From: Serratia odorifera
GTDB taxonomy: Bacteria > Pseudomonadota > Gammaproteobacteria > Enterobacterales > Enterobacteriaceae
Assembly (NCBI RefSeq): GCF_900635445.1
Contig: NZ_LR134117.1
Location: 4,526,001-4,590,000, forward strand
Length of the DNA: 64,000 nt
Direction of reading: 5' to 3'
This document shows positions 17,672 through 28,050 of this stretch, piece by piece. The stretch's first letter is position 1, and each line of letters begins with the position of its first letter. Both the position numbers and the translations under genes were made by a program. The notes beneath the pieces were generated by a model. It saw only the letters and a list, made by a program, of their open reading frames with translations, was not told where the DNA came from and did not search any database.

Positions 17672-19356
17672 ATGATTTTCGACAAGTTACTGCCCTCGCA
17701 GCTGAATATGAAGAATCCGCAGAAAGTGGTTAACTTGTCTTTTATGCTTATGGTACTGATTTTTATCGTTCTTTCCTGGCGTGAAGCGATAATCATCAAT
17801 GAGTCATACACCGAAAGCCAACGAAATAAACTGCTGAGCGTTGCCACCACCCTGGACAATCGGATCCAATATAGCCTCGACCAACTTAATTTTTACCAAA
17901 GCATCATGGTGCAAGCGCTGGAAACACCATTGGTAACCGATAAAACCCGTGCGGTGCAGCAGCGTTTTGACCAGATCCGTCAACGAACGGTATGGCAGGT
18001 AGAGGTGGATCTGGCGCGCGGCATGCCGATTAACGGCGTTTCGGATGCCTTCCGCGGCCAATTTCCGCTACTGCATCGCCTGCCTGTCGGCGCGTTGCAT
18101 AAAGAACTGGCGGCAGCGCTTGAGTTCAGTTTTATTTTGCATCTGCGCGATGAGCTCAAAGAACTGCAAAAACGCACCTACTATATTTCACGCTCCGGAT
18201 TTTATGTTTCCTCTGCGCCGCCGCAGAACCACAAGGAACAAATCGTCAGCTGGCGTCGGATGATGACACACAACTATTTCACCAATGGCCAACCGAGCCG
18301 CAATCCACAGCGCAAGCTAACCTGGACCGAAGTGTATAACGGCATATTAAACGAAGGGCCGACCATCACCGCCAGCGTGCCGATTGATCTCCATGCAGAA
18401 TGGTTTGGCGTTATTGCGATGGATTTTTCTACCCGCGACATCCATCAATACCTGAGCAATTCGCTGCCCAGCCAGAACGACGGCACGTTGCTTATCCTGG
18501 ACAAAAATTCAACGTTATTGCCAGTACTCAGCCGACGGCGGCCGCCGCGGCGTTAACCCCGACAGAGCGCCGACGGCTTGCTAGCGCATTGGCTAATGAT
18601 GATTTCGGCACCCTGCGTATGGGCACGCGTTTCATTACCTATTCCGCGCTCAAAAACCTGGATGGCACCCTGGTCAACGTCCATTCGCTGTCCGAAGGCA
18701 TGCGCGGCGAATACGGTCGCATTATCAGCGTGTTGCTGATCATGTGGCTGGTGTTCAGCTGCGCGTTGCTGCTGGCTTATCAGGTTATTCTGCGTCTGGT
18801 ACGCCGTATGAGCGATCTTCAAGGCAATCTGGCGATCCGTGCCAGTTACGATACCTTGACCCGGCTGTATAATCGCGGTGCCTTCTTTGAAAAAGCGTAT
18901 GCCATCGTCGAAAAATGCCGGGCAATCAACCGACCTTACTCGGTCATTCAGATCGATCTGGACCACTTTAAATTCGTCAACGATTGCTACGGCCATCTTA
19001 CCGGTGACCGCACGCTGGCGACGACCGCCAGGCTGGTGCTCGGTGCGGTACGCCAGCACGATGTGGTCGGGCGGGTCGGCGGTGAAGAGTTTTGCGTGAT
19101 ATTGCCTGGCACCACCAAAAGCGTCGCCAGTCAGATTGCAGAACGGATCCGTGCCTCGCTCGAAGGCGCGATGATATTAACCGATGACAACCTGCCGATC
19201 GGTGTTACCGCCTCACTGGGGGTGGCCTGCGCCGATGAAGATGGCAGCACCGCCCTCAACGACCTGCGCATGATCGCCGATCGGCGGTTATACACGGCAA
19301 AGAAAAACGGCCGCAATCAGGTGATCAGTGACGACACGCCGTCCACTGGCGCATGA
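17672..19356 (+). CDS. dgcQ: DgcQ-like membrane diguanylate cyclase (one-base frameshift)
   Basis: Makes cyclic di-GMP from two GTP, a signal for biofilm and cellulose. About 561 residues once the frame is repaired (E. coli DgcQ 564). The start at 17672 has an AAGGA site. The N-terminus matches DgcQ (VVNLSFMLMVLIFIVLSWRE), then a periplasmic sensor part, a second membrane helix near residue 365, and a GGDEF domain with an intact GGEEF and an RxxD inhibitory site five residues before it (RQHD). The frame breaks near 18504, in a run of five A residues; six would give LDKKFNVIAS and continue the DgcQ alignment. The break may be a sequencing error. Confidence 0.85.
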
Positions 19357-19361
19357 TGCCG

Positions 19362-20046
19362 TCAACGTCTTTTTCTCACCAACTGCGGTCGCCGCGTCAG
19401 ATATTCCAGCGGAATGCTCCACACATGTACCAGGCGGGTAAACGGGAACAGCAGAAACAGCGTCATGCCCAGCACCAGATGGATCCGATAGATTGGCGCC
19501 ACCCCCTGCAAGAATTGCGAGGCGCCAAAGCGGAAGGTCACCACGTGCTGTGCCCAGTTGACCAGCTTCAGCATTTCACTACCGTCAGGGTGTTGGGCAG
19601 AAAATGGAATGGTACCCAGCCCCAGCGAAACCTGCACCAGCAGCAATACCAGGATCAGGATGTCCGCGCCGCTGGATATCGCCCGTACCCGCGGATTGAA
19701 CAATCGACGGTACAGCAGCATCAGACCGCCAATCAGCATCAGCACGCCGCAGGCTCCACCCATCAACATCGCCATTTGCTGTTTCACCGGCATCGGTAAC
19801 CCAGGATTGATACACCCAGTGTGGCGTCAGCATGCCAAACGCATGACCGGCCAGAACGCCAAGCACGCCGACATGAAACAGATTGGAGGCCAACCGCATC
19901 CAGCGCTTGTCCATGATCTGGCTGGAGCCGGCTCGCCAGCTGTATTGGCCGTAGTCATAGCGTAGCAGGCTGCCGAGTAAAAACACCGTACCGACAATGT
20001 ACGGATAGATATCGAAGAAAAATATCTCCAGGAAATGCGCCATCAC
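19362..20046 (-). CDS. narI: Respiratory nitrate reductase gamma subunit (one-base frameshift)
   Basis: Diheme cytochrome b556 that anchors nitrate reductase A and takes electrons from quinol. About 227 residues after repair (E. coli 225). Five membrane segments; heme-ligand histidines are visible in SNLFHVGVLGVLAGHAFGML and in the segment RIHLVLG. The first part ends in YQSW and the rest continues as LPMPVKQQM in another frame; the switch is at about 19800, where GGG in TGGGTTACC should be GG. It is the last gene of narGHJI, overlapping the narJ end. Confidence 0.9.
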
Positions 20047-20772
20047 TCACTCCCCCTGCCTTGTGGCGCCGCGGCGCCAACGTCAAGATATTGCGGCGCC
20101 ACCGAACCGGTGAAACGGCGCTGGTGCTGTTTGGCCGCTGCGTCACTGCAACCGCCCTGTTCAACCATAAATCGCACCTGTTCCTCTTCCCAGACCGCAT
20201 CCAGTGCGGCCGGGGTGTCGTCAGGTGCTTCCTCACGCACTTTCGGCAACAGATTCTGACTGCGGGCCTGGCTGCCGGAAAGCTGGGTCAGTAGATCGAA
20301 CAGCGGGGCATAACCGCTGTTGCGCTTGGTGCAGGCGCGCCCCCAGCAAGGCCAGGATTGGCGCAATGCTTGCCAACCACTCCTGCGCATCCTTCGGCGA
20401 TGACATCGACAGAAAATCGAGGAACAGCGGCAAATGGTCGGGCAGTTCATAGCTGTTCAACTGCAACCCGGCCTGACGATAATGCTCAAGCAGATTGATC
20501 ATTGCCTGGCCGCGATCGCGCGACTCGCCGTGCACATGCTCAAACAGCAACAGCGAGGTCGAACGACCGCGATCAAACAACCCGGTGTATTCGGCCTGCG
20601 CGTCCAGCAGTCGCCCGGCGCAACGCCAGCGAATGGCCGCCCCCAATGCCACCTGCTGCATTGAAGAGAGTTCATTTGCCTCGTTCAATGCCGCCAGCAG
20701 CTCCGCCTTCCCTTGCCACAGCGCCTGGTCGGGATACTCCAGCAAACGCGAAATTATACGCAGTGAAATCAT
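20043..20772 (-). CDS. narJ: Nitrate reductase molybdenum-cofactor assembly chaperone (one-base frameshift)
   Basis: Cytosolic chaperone that binds NarG and controls cofactor insertion and membrane attachment. About 242 residues after repair (E. coli 236). Matching segments include ISRLLEYPD, SLLLFEHVHGESRDRGQAM, LQLNSYELPDHLPL and, in the second frame, DDTPAALDAVWEEEQV. The frame breaks at about 20320: removing one T from CGGTTATGCC gives RYAPLFDLL, as in E. coli RYAVLFDLL. It overlaps narH by four bases. Confidence 0.9.
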
Positions 20773-22307
20773 AATTTCTGCTCCCCCGTTTTTGCACCAA
20801 CATCAATGGCATCAATGCGCTTGGAGTTGAACAGATCAAACTTGCTGTCGCTACCGTGGCAGCCGTCGCCAAAGCTGAAGCCACAACCGTTGCGCTCAGG
20901 GAACGCATCGCGTGCCAGTTCACGGTGGCTGCTCGGGATGACAAACCGGTCTTCATAATTGGCGATCGCCAGGTAGCGATACATTTCCTGCACCTGCGCT
21001 TCCGTCAGCCCGACCTCATCCAGCGCGCTGGTATCGTGTACACCTTCCACCGTTTCCATCCGTTTGTAATGGCGCATCGCCAGTATGCGCTTCAGCGAAC
21101 GTGCCACTGGCGCAGTGTCGCCAGCGGTGAACAGGTTGGCCAGATATTGCAACGGAATACGCAGCGCGTCGATGTCAGGCAAGATGCCCTTGTGCGGTAA
21201 TACTCCGGCGTCCGCCGCCGACTGTATCGGTGACAACGGCGGCACGTACCATACCATCGGCAGGGTGCGATATTCCGGGTGCAGCGGCAACGCCAGCTTC
21301 CAGTCCATCGCCAGCTTATATACCGGCGAACGCTGGGCGGCATCGATCACATTCATCGGCACGCCGTCCAGCAGCGCCTGTTCGATAACCGCCGGATCGT
21401 GCGGGTTGAGAAACACCGCCAGTTGACGCTCGTACAGATCCTGGTCGCTTTCCACCGACGCCGCCTGCTCGATGGCATCGGCGTCATACAGCACTACGCC
21501 GAGATAGCGAATGCGCCCAACGCAGGTTTCTGAACAGATGGTTGGCAGGCCAGCTTCAAGACGCGGATAACACAGGATGCATTTTTCCGACTTGCCGCTT
21601 TTCCAATTGAAGTAGATCTTTTTATACGGGCAGCCGCTGACGCACATGCGCCAACCTCGACACTTGTCCTCGTCAATCAGCACGATGCCGTCTTCCTCGC
21701 GTTTGTATATTGCGCCGCTCGGACAGCTTGAGACGCACGCCGGATTCAGACAGTGTTCGCACAGGCGCGGCAGATACATCATAAAGGTGCTTTCGAACTG
21801 GCCGTACATCTCTTTTTGCACGTTTTCGAAGTTCTTGTCCTGCGAACGTTTGGCGAATTCACCGCCCAGATCGTCTTCCCAGTTGGCGCTGCCGGTGATT
21901 TTGTCCATCCGCTTGCCGGTCAGCAGCGAACGCGGCCGCGCCACCGGCTGCACCTTGCCGTCGGCAGCGGTATGCAAATGTTGATAATCGAAGTCGAACG
22001 GCTCGTAATAATCGTCTATCTGCGGCATGTGCGGGTTGGCAAAGATATTCGCCAATACCGCAAAACGCCCGCCCTGACGTGGCTTCAGGCGACCATTAAT
22101 CTTGCGGATCCAGCCGCCCTTCCATTTATCCTGGTCTTCCCAGTTCAGCGGATAGCCCAGCCCAGGCTTGGTTTCAACGTTGTTGAACCAGGCATATTCC
22201 GTACCTTCACGACTGGTCCAGACGTTTTTGCAGGTGACCGAACAGGTATGGCAGCCGATGCATTTATCGAGATTCATCACCATGCCGACTTGTGAACGTA
22301 TTTTCAT
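20769..22307 (-). CDS. narH: Respiratory nitrate reductase beta subunit
   Basis: Iron-sulfur subunit that carries electrons from NarI hemes to NarG. It is 512 residues like E. coli NarH. Four cysteine groups are visible: CIGCHTCSVTC, CEHCLNPACVSSCP, CRGWRMCVSGCP and the group with CILCYPRL and CSETC. The third group has Trp in place of one cysteine, which is the known mark of the single 3Fe-4S cluster. It overlaps narG and narJ by four bases each, so the operon is tightly coupled. Confidence 0.97.
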   Translation of the reverse strand: MKIRSQVGMVMNLDKCIGCHTCSVTCKNVWTSREGTEYAWFNNVETKPGLGYPLNWEDQDKWKGGWIRKINGRLKPRQGGRFAVLANIFANPHMPQIDDYYEPFDFDYQHLHTAADGKVQPVARPRSLLTGKRMDKITGSANWEDDLGGEFAKRSQDKNFENVQKEMYGQFESTFMMYLPRLCEHCLNPACVSSCPSGAIYKREEDGIVLIDEDKCRGWRMCVSGCPYKKIYFNWKSGKSEKCILCYPRLEAGLPTICSETCVGRIRYLGVVLYDADAIEQAASVESDQDLYERQLAVFLNPHDPAVIEQALLDGVPMNVIDAAQRSPVYKLAMDWKLALPLHPEYRTLPMVWYVPPLSPIQSAADAGVLPHKGILPDIDALRIPLQYLANLFTAGDTAPVARSLKRILAMRHYKRMETVEGVHDTSALDEVGLTEAQVQEMYRYLAIANYEDRFVIPSSHRELARDAFPERNGCGFSFGDGCHGSDSKFDLFNSKRIDAIDVGAKTGEQKL

Positions 22308-25300
22308 TTTGCCGCTCCCCGGCCGCCGGCCACTGCTGCCGGTTGCTCGCTGTCATGCCCTTCATTGTCCAGCCAGTCGATGCGCCGCATTTTGCGTACG
22401 ATGACAAACTCGTCGCGGTTGGAACCCACCGTGCCGTAATAGTTGAAACCGTAGGCCAACTGGGCATAGCCGCCGATCATATGGGTGGGTTTCGGACTGA
22501 CACGGGTCACCGAATTGTGGATCCCGCCACGCTGACCGGTGATTTCCGAACCGGGTACGTTGATGGTGCGTTCCTGCGCGTGATACATCATCACCATGCC
22601 GGCCTGCACTCGCTGACTGACCACCGCACGCGCCGACAGGGCGCCGTTGACGTTAAAGGCTTCAATCCAGTCATTGTCTTCAATGCCCAGTTCTTTGGCG
22701 TCGGTTTCGCTGATCCACACCAGCGGCCCGCCGCGCGCCAACGTCAACATCAACAGGTTGTCGCTATAGGTCGAATGAATGCCCCATTTCTGGTGCGGCG
22801 TCAGGAAATTCAGCGCCTTTTCCGGGTTGCCATTGGGGCGCTGATTGAACAATGGGCGCGTAGTTCGCGTGTCGATCGGCGGTCGGTACACCAGCAGACT
22901 TTCACCAAAGGCGCGCATCCACGGATGATCCTGGTACAGCTGTTGCCGGCCGCTGAGAGTGCGCCATGGGATCAGCTCATGTACGTTGGTATAGCCGGCA
23001 TTGTACGAAACGCGATCGTCCTCAAGCCCGGACCAGGTTGGGCTGGAAATGATTTTTCGCGGCTGCGCCTGCAGATCGCTGAAACGGATTTTCACCTCCT
23101 GTTTGGGCAACGCCAGATGAGTGTGTTCGCGGCCGGTCAGTTCTCCCAACGCGCGCCAGGCTTTCACCGCCACTTCGCCGTTGGTTTCCGGCGCCAGTGA
23201 CAGCACCACTTCCGCCGCCTGCCGGGCGGTATCAATCACCGGTCGACCGTCGGCATGGCCGCCGCTGTGTCGGCGGTTCAGCCGGCCGAGCAGTTCGATC
23301 TCTTCCTGGGTTTCCCAGTTGATGCCCTTGCTACCGTTACCCAGCGTGTCCAGCAGCGGTCCCAGCGCGGTAAAGCGCGCATAAGTATTCGGGTAATCAC
23401 GCTTTACCACCGCGATCGACGGTGCAGTCTTGCCCGGGATCAGATCGCATTCGTCCAGCTTCCAGTCGAGCACTTCCAACGGCTGCGCCAGTTCTCCCGG
23501 CGAATCGTGCAGTATCGGTACCAGCACCACATCGGTTTCTTCCGCCAGGTGACCAACGCAGACACGGGAAAAACTTGCCGCCAGCCCTTTGTAGATTTCC
23601 CAGTCGCTACGCGACTGCCAGCACGGATCCACCGCGGCGGAAAGCGGATGAATAAACGGATGCATATCCGAGGTATTCATGTCGTCTTTCTCATACCAGG
23701 TGGCGGTCGGCAGAATGATGTCGGAATACAGGCAGGTGGTCGACATGCGAAAATCAAGGGTTACCACCAAATCCAGCTTACCTTCGCGCGCCTGCTCGCT
23801 CCATTCCACCTCCTGCGGTTTTTGTTGTCCTTGCTGACCCAGATCCTGCTGCTGAATGCCGTGTTCAGTACCGAGCAGGTACTTGAGCATGTATTCATGC
23901 CCCTTGCCGGAAGAACCCAACAGATTCGAGCGCCAGATAAATAGGTTCTTTGGACTGTTTTGCGGCGCATCGGGCTGTTCGGCAGCAAACCGCAGGCTAC
24001 CGGATTTCAACCCGTCGACCACAAACTCCTGCGGCGTTTTCCCCTGTTGCTCTGCCTGACGGGCGATACCCAGCGGGTTGACGTTAAGCTGCGGCGCGGA
24101 AGGCAACCAGCCCATCCGTTCGGCACGCACGTTAAAATCAATCAGACTGCCGCCAAAGCGGGATTTGTCGGCCAGCGGCGACAACAGATCGGCGGTATTG
24201 AGCGTTTCATAACGCCACTGGCTGGAATGGTTGTAGAAGAAAGAAGTGGTGTTCATTTGACGCGGCGGCCGTGTCCAGTCCAGTCCGAACGCCAATGGCA
24301 GCCAACCGGTTTGCGGGCGCAGTTTTTCTTGCCCGACATAGTGCGCCCAGCCGCCGCCGGTCTGGCCGACACAGCCACAAAATACCAGCAGATTAATCAG
24401 CCCACGGTAGTTCATGTCCATGTGATACCAGTGGTTGATCCCCGCGCCAACGATGATCATCGAACGCCCATGAGTTTTGTCGGCGTTATCGGCAAACTCA
24501 CGGGCGATGCGGATAATATTGGCGCGCGGCACGCCGGTAATCTGCTCCGCCCAGGCGGGGGTATAAGCCTTGATATCGTTGTAATCGCTGGCCGCCAGCG
24601 AGTTATCAACCTGCTCAGTCCCCCAGTCGCGGGCAATACCATAATTGGCTACCGTCAGATCGTATACACTGGTGACAAATGCCTGTGAACCATCAGCCAG
24701 AGTGATTTTTTTCGCCGGTACCGGGTGATGCAACACCTCTTGCAACGCCACCGGACGGAACTGTTCGCTCTCGATGCCGCCAAAATACGGGAAGGCCACC
24801 GACACCGCCGCATCCTGTTGTCCCAGCAAACTCAGCTGCAACCTGACCTCGCGCTGCGCCTGTCCGGCGGTTTGCGTCAGGTTCCATTTGCCCTTCTCCC
24901 CCCAGCGAAAACCGATCGAGCCCAACGGCGCGACCAGCTCGCCGCTCAACTGATCAATAGCCACGGTTTTCCATTCGGGGTTGTTCTCCTCCCCCAGTCC
25001 ATTGACCAAATCGGCTGCCCGCAGTTGCCGCCCGGCGGCATAACTGCCGTCTTCAAGCGGCTCCAGCAACACCAGCATCGGCAAGTCACTGTAGCGCGAG
25101 GCATAATCGGTAAAATACTGGCTCGGTTTCTGCAGGTAGAATTCTTTGAGGATCACATGGCCCATCGCCAGCGCAATGGCGCTATCGGTACCCTGTTTCG
25201 GTGCCAGCCACTGATCGCACAGTTTGACGATTTCTGCATAATCGGGGGTTATCGCTACCGTTTTCGTGCCTTTATACCGTACTTCGGTGAAGAAGTGCGC

Positions 25301-26092
25301 GTCCGGCGTACGGGTCTGCGGCACGTTGGAGCCCCAGGCGATCAAATACGACGAGTTGTACCAATCCGCTGATTCGGGTACGTCGGTCTGCTCGCCCCAG
25401 GTCATCGGCGAGGCCGGCGGTAAGTCGCAATACCAGTCATAAAAACTCAGGCAGGTGCCGCCAATCAGCGACAGATAACGCGCGCCGGCGGCATAAGACA
25501 CCATCGACATCGCCGGAATCGGCGAAAAGCCGGTAACCCGATCCGGGCCGAAGGTTTTGGCGGTATATACGTTGGCGGCGGCAATCAGCTCGTTCAATTC
25601 ATCCCAGCCGGCACGCACCAGACCACCGCGGCCGCGCGCCTGCTTGTAGCGTCGACTTTTTTGCTCATCGTCGACGATCGCCGCCCAGGCATCCACCGGG
25701 TCGTCATGCACTTGGCGCGCCTCACGCCACATTTCCAGCAGGTGCAGACGTATCAGCGGATGTTTCAGGCGGTTGGCACTGTAGAGATACCATGAATAGC
25801 TGGCGCCGCGTGGGCAACCTCTCGGTTCATGATTGGGCAAGTCGGGGCGGGTTTCCGGATAGTCGGTTTGTTGCGTTTCCCACGTCACCAAACCGTTTTT
25901 AACGTAGATCTTCCAACTGCACGATCCGGTACAGTTCACGCCATGGGTCGATCGCACAATCTTGTCGTGTTGCCATCGCTGGCGATAGCTGTCTTCCCAA
26001 TCGCGGTTGGTGTCGAGCGTTTGGCCGAAACCATTCGAAAACGAATCATCCAGTTCCTTGAAATAACGGAACCGGTCTAGAAATTTGCTCAT
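22304..26092 (-). CDS. narG: Respiratory nitrate reductase alpha subunit
   Basis: Catalytic subunit reducing nitrate to nitrite with a bis-MGD molybdenum cofactor, on the cytoplasmic side of the membrane. About 1262 residues with the start MSKFLDRF (E. coli 1247); an ATG two codons upstream is an alternative. FS0 cluster ligands H50, C54, C58 and C93 are visible (HGVNCTGSC and RGCPRG). The molybdenum-ligand Asp lies in ESADWYNSSY. It heads the narGHJI operon; narK is divergent. In E. coli expression is under FNR and NarL. Confidence 0.97.
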   Translation of the reverse strand: MSKFLDRFRYFKELDDSFSNGFGQTLDTNRDWEDSYRQRWQHDKIVRSTHGVNCTGSCSWKIYVKNGLVTWETQQTDYPETRPDLPNHEPRGCPRGASYSWYLYSANRLKHPLIRLHLLEMWREARQVHDDPVDAWAAIVDDEQKSRRYKQARGRGGLVRAGWDELNELIAAANVYTAKTFGPDRVTGFSPIPAMSMVSYAAGARYLSLIGGTCLSFYDWYCDLPPASPMTWGEQTDVPESADWYNSSYLIAWGSNVPQTRTPDAHFFTEVRYKGTKTVAITPDYAEIVKLCDQWLAPKQGTDSAIALAMGHVILKEFYLQKPSQYFTDYASRYSDLPMLVLLEPLEDGSYAAGRQLRAADLVNGLGEENNPEWKTVAIDQLSGELVAPLGSIGFRWGEKGKWNLTQTAGQAQREVRLQLSLLGQQDAAVSVAFPYFGGIESEQFRPVALQEVLHHPVPAKKITLADGSQAFVTSVYDLTVANYGIARDWGTEQVDNSLAASDYNDIKAYTPAWAEQITGVPRANIIRIAREFADNADKTHGRSMIIVGAGINHWYHMDMNYRGLINLLVFCGCVGQTGGGWAHYVGQEKLRPQTGWLPLAFGLDWTRPPRQMNTTSFFYNHSSQWRYETLNTADLLSPLADKSRFGGSLIDFNVRAERMGWLPSAPQLNVNPLGIARQAEQQGKTPQEFVVDGLKSGSLRFAAEQPDAPQNSPKNLFIWRSNLLGSSGKGHEYMLKYLLGTEHGIQQQDLGQQGQQKPQEVEWSEQAREGKLDLVVTLDFRMSTTCLYSDIILPTATWYEKDDMNTSDMHPFIHPLSAAVDPCWQSRSDWEIYKGLAASFSRVCVGHLAEETDVVLVPILHDSPGELAQPLEVLDWKLDECDLIPGKTAPSIAVVKRDYPNTYARFTALGPLLDTLGNGSKGINWETQEEIELLGRLNRRHSGGHADGRPVIDTARQAAEVVLSLAPETNGEVAVKAWRALGELTGREHTHLALPKQEVKIRFSDLQAQPRKIISSPTWSGLEDDRVSYNAGYTNVHELIPWRTLSGRQQLYQDHPWMRAFGESLLVYRPPIDTRTTRPLFNQRPNGNPEKALNFLTPHQKWGIHSTYSDNLLMLTLARGGPLVWISETDAKELGIEDNDWIEAFNVNGALSARAVVSQRVQAGMVMMYHAQERTINVPGSEITGQRGGIHNSVTRVSPKPTHMIGGYAQLAYGFNYYGTVGSNRDEFVIVRKMRRIDWLDNEGHDSEQPAAVAGGRGAAK

Positions 26093-26352
26093 CGACATTC
26101 TCCATCAAGCCGCCAGCCGAAACTGCCGTCGCAGGTGAATAATATTTTTATAATATAAACATGTAATTAGATTAGTTTATTGCTGAACGCCCGTTGAGGT
26201 TACGTGGCGGCACTTTCCTCAGAATAGACAAAAACCCTGACTTTGCCGTGGTTGATGAGAGAAAAAACGCTGAATTAAACCGCACATTTGCAGTTGCCGA
26301 ATCTGTCGACCAGACTAATGGCAGCGATTTTGCACATTGAGGAGCCGCGGCT
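26093..26352. promoter_or_regulatory. Divergent narG/narK regulatory region
   Basis: 260 bases with AT-rich runs near narG (26140-26180), where a TATTAT/TATAAT-type -10 could lie. One perfect FNR half-site TTGAT is at 26252-26256, but its partner (GAAAA) is poor. No NarL heptamer pair could be fixed by eye. Control by FNR and NarL is expected from E. coli, not shown. Confidence 0.4.
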
Positions 26353-27756
26353 ATGTCGCAACTGCCAAAAACTGACGATCGCGCCGAAAAAGGCGTTTTA
26401 TCCATCTGGAATCCCGAAGATCCGCAATTTTGGCAGCACACTGGCCAAGGCATCGCCCGGCGTAACTTATGGATTTCTATTCCCAGCCTGTTGCTGGCCT
26501 TCTGCGTCTGGATGTTGTTCAGCGCCGTTGCCATCAACCTCAACCGGGTCGGCTTCTCATTTTCTACCGATGAGCTGTTTATGTTGACCGCCCTGCCTTC
26601 ATTGGCCGGCGCCTTTATGCGCGTGCCTTACTCATTTGTCATACCCATTTTCGGCGGCCGTCGCTGGACCGCGTTCAGCACGCTGATCCTGGTGATCCCC
26701 TGTTTGTGGTTGGGCTTTGCGGTGCAAAATCCCGCCACGCCGTATTGGGTGTTTGTGGTGATTTCTTTGATGTGCGGCGTCGCCGGTGCCAATTTCGCCT
26801 CCAGCATGGCCAATATCAGTTTCTTCTTTCCGAAAAGCCACCAAGGTGGCGCTCTGGGGTTGAACGGCGGATTGGGTAACCTGGGGGTCAGCGTCATGCA
26901 ACTGGTCGCGCCGCTGGTGGTAACCAGCGCTATTTTCGGCACCTTCGCCGGCGGTGGCCACGCCACAGCGGAAGGCGAAACGCTATGGCTTCAAAATGCG
27001 GCATTTGTCTGGGTGATACCATTGGCGATATTTGCCGTCGCCGCCTGGTTCGGCATGAACGACATTGCGGCTGCCAAAGCCTCCCTTGGTGAGCAGTTAC
27101 CGGTACTGAAACGTCTGCATATGTGGGTCATGGCGCTGCTGTATCTGGCGACCTTCGGCTCGTTCATCGGCTTTTCCGCCGGCTTCGCCATGCTGACCAA
27201 AACCCAGTTCCCGGAGGTGTCGATCGCGCACTATGCCTTCTGGGGTCCGATGATCGGCGCATTGGCACGGCCGGTCGGCGGCGCGCTGGCCGATCGATTT
27301 GGTGGTGCGCGCGTTACGGTACTCAACTTCGCAATGATGAGCATTTTCGCGGCACTGATCTTTCTGACCCTACCCGGCACCCACGGTGGTGGATCGTTCC
27401 TGGCATTCTTTCTGGTATTTCTGGGTCTGTTCCTGACCGCGGGTCTGGGCAGCGGCTCGACCTTCCAGATGATTTCCATTATTTTCCGTTTTGATACCAC
27501 CCGCCGCGTGAAGGCCAATGGCGGCAGCGATGAGGAAGCCGCGCACGAAGCCGCCACCGACTCCGCCGCTGCGCTCGGCTTTATCTCGGCCATCGGCGCG
27601 GTTGGCGGGTTCTTCATTCCCAAAACCTTCGGCACCTCGCTGGCACTCACCGGGGCGGCAGACAGCGCGATGAAAGTGTTCCTGGTATTTTACGTGGTCT
27701 GCACCCTGGTGACCTGGTGGTTCTATATACGCACCCATATCGATAGCCGAAAATAA
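26353..27756 (+). CDS. narK: Nitrate/nitrite transporter NarK
   Basis: MFS transporter for nitrate uptake and nitrite export. It is 467 residues with twelve membrane helices. The nitrate signature motifs are present: GVAGANFASSMANISFFFP and GLNGGLGNLGVSVMQ in the first half and GLGSGSTFQMI in the second. An N-terminal polar tail has WNPEDPQFWQ. The ribosome site is GAGGAG. The gene is divergent from narGHJI here, whereas in E. coli it lies upstream in the same direction. It could equally be called NarU, its close paralogue. Confidence 0.93.
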   Translation: MSQLPKTDDRAEKGVLSIWNPEDPQFWQHTGQGIARRNLWISIPSLLLAFCVWMLFSAVAINLNRVGFSFSTDELFMLTALPSLAGAFMRVPYSFVIPIFGGRRWTAFSTLILVIPCLWLGFAVQNPATPYWVFVVISLMCGVAGANFASSMANISFFFPKSHQGGALGLNGGLGNLGVSVMQLVAPLVVTSAIFGTFAGGGHATAEGETLWLQNAAFVWVIPLAIFAVAAWFGMNDIAAAKASLGEQLPVLKRLHMWVMALLYLATFGSFIGFSAGFAMLTKTQFPEVSIAHYAFWGPMIGALARPVGGALADRFGGARVTVLNFAMMSIFAALIFLTLPGTHGGGSFLAFFLVFLGLFLTAGLGSGSTFQMISIIFRFDTTRRVKANGGSDEEAAHEAATDSAAALGFISAIGAVGGFFIPKTFGTSLALTGAADSAMKVFLVFYVVCTLVTWWFYIRTHIDSRK

Positions 27757-27764
27757 CCCCTCCA

Positions 27765-27792
27765 GCGCCTCGCCGTTTCCGCCGCGAGGCGC
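27765..27792 (+). terminator. Hairpin after narK
   Basis: Perfect 9-bp stem GCGCCTCGC / GCGAGGCGC, about ten bases after the narK stop, without a T-tract. Confidence 0.5.
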
Positions 27793-28022
27793 CTGAACCA
27801 CTGGCTGACTGCCAGCGCTTCCGCCAGTTCCGATCCAACGCCACCGTGCCGATAGCACGCCGTATGAGCCAGCGAAACGCGCTGCTGCCCGTGGGTCGCC
27901 ATCCGTTGGAAAAATGCATCACCATAATGAATTTTTGCATCACATTTTTTATTAAACTCTCGTCTCAAAAACCTTACAATACCTATGATTAATAACCGAT
28001 TTCCCTGGTGTTGTTGTATGTT

Positions 28023-28050
28023 GCCCCTCGTCTGGAGGGGCTTTTTTTTT
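28023..28050 (+). terminator. Strong terminator of an unassigned transcript
   Basis: Stem GCCCCTC / GAGGGGC with a run of about nine T. No open frame ends just before it, and narK is 265 bases upstream, so it may end a small RNA that starts around 27985, where a TATGAT-like -10 is visible. Confidence 0.7.

Noticed and set aside
22292..25372. Several long plus-strand frames opposite narG
   Set aside because: All are antisense shadows of narG with no family features.
26252..26265. FNR site TTGAT-GAGA-GAAAA
   Set aside because: Only the left half fits; kept as a note in the region entry, not as a called site.
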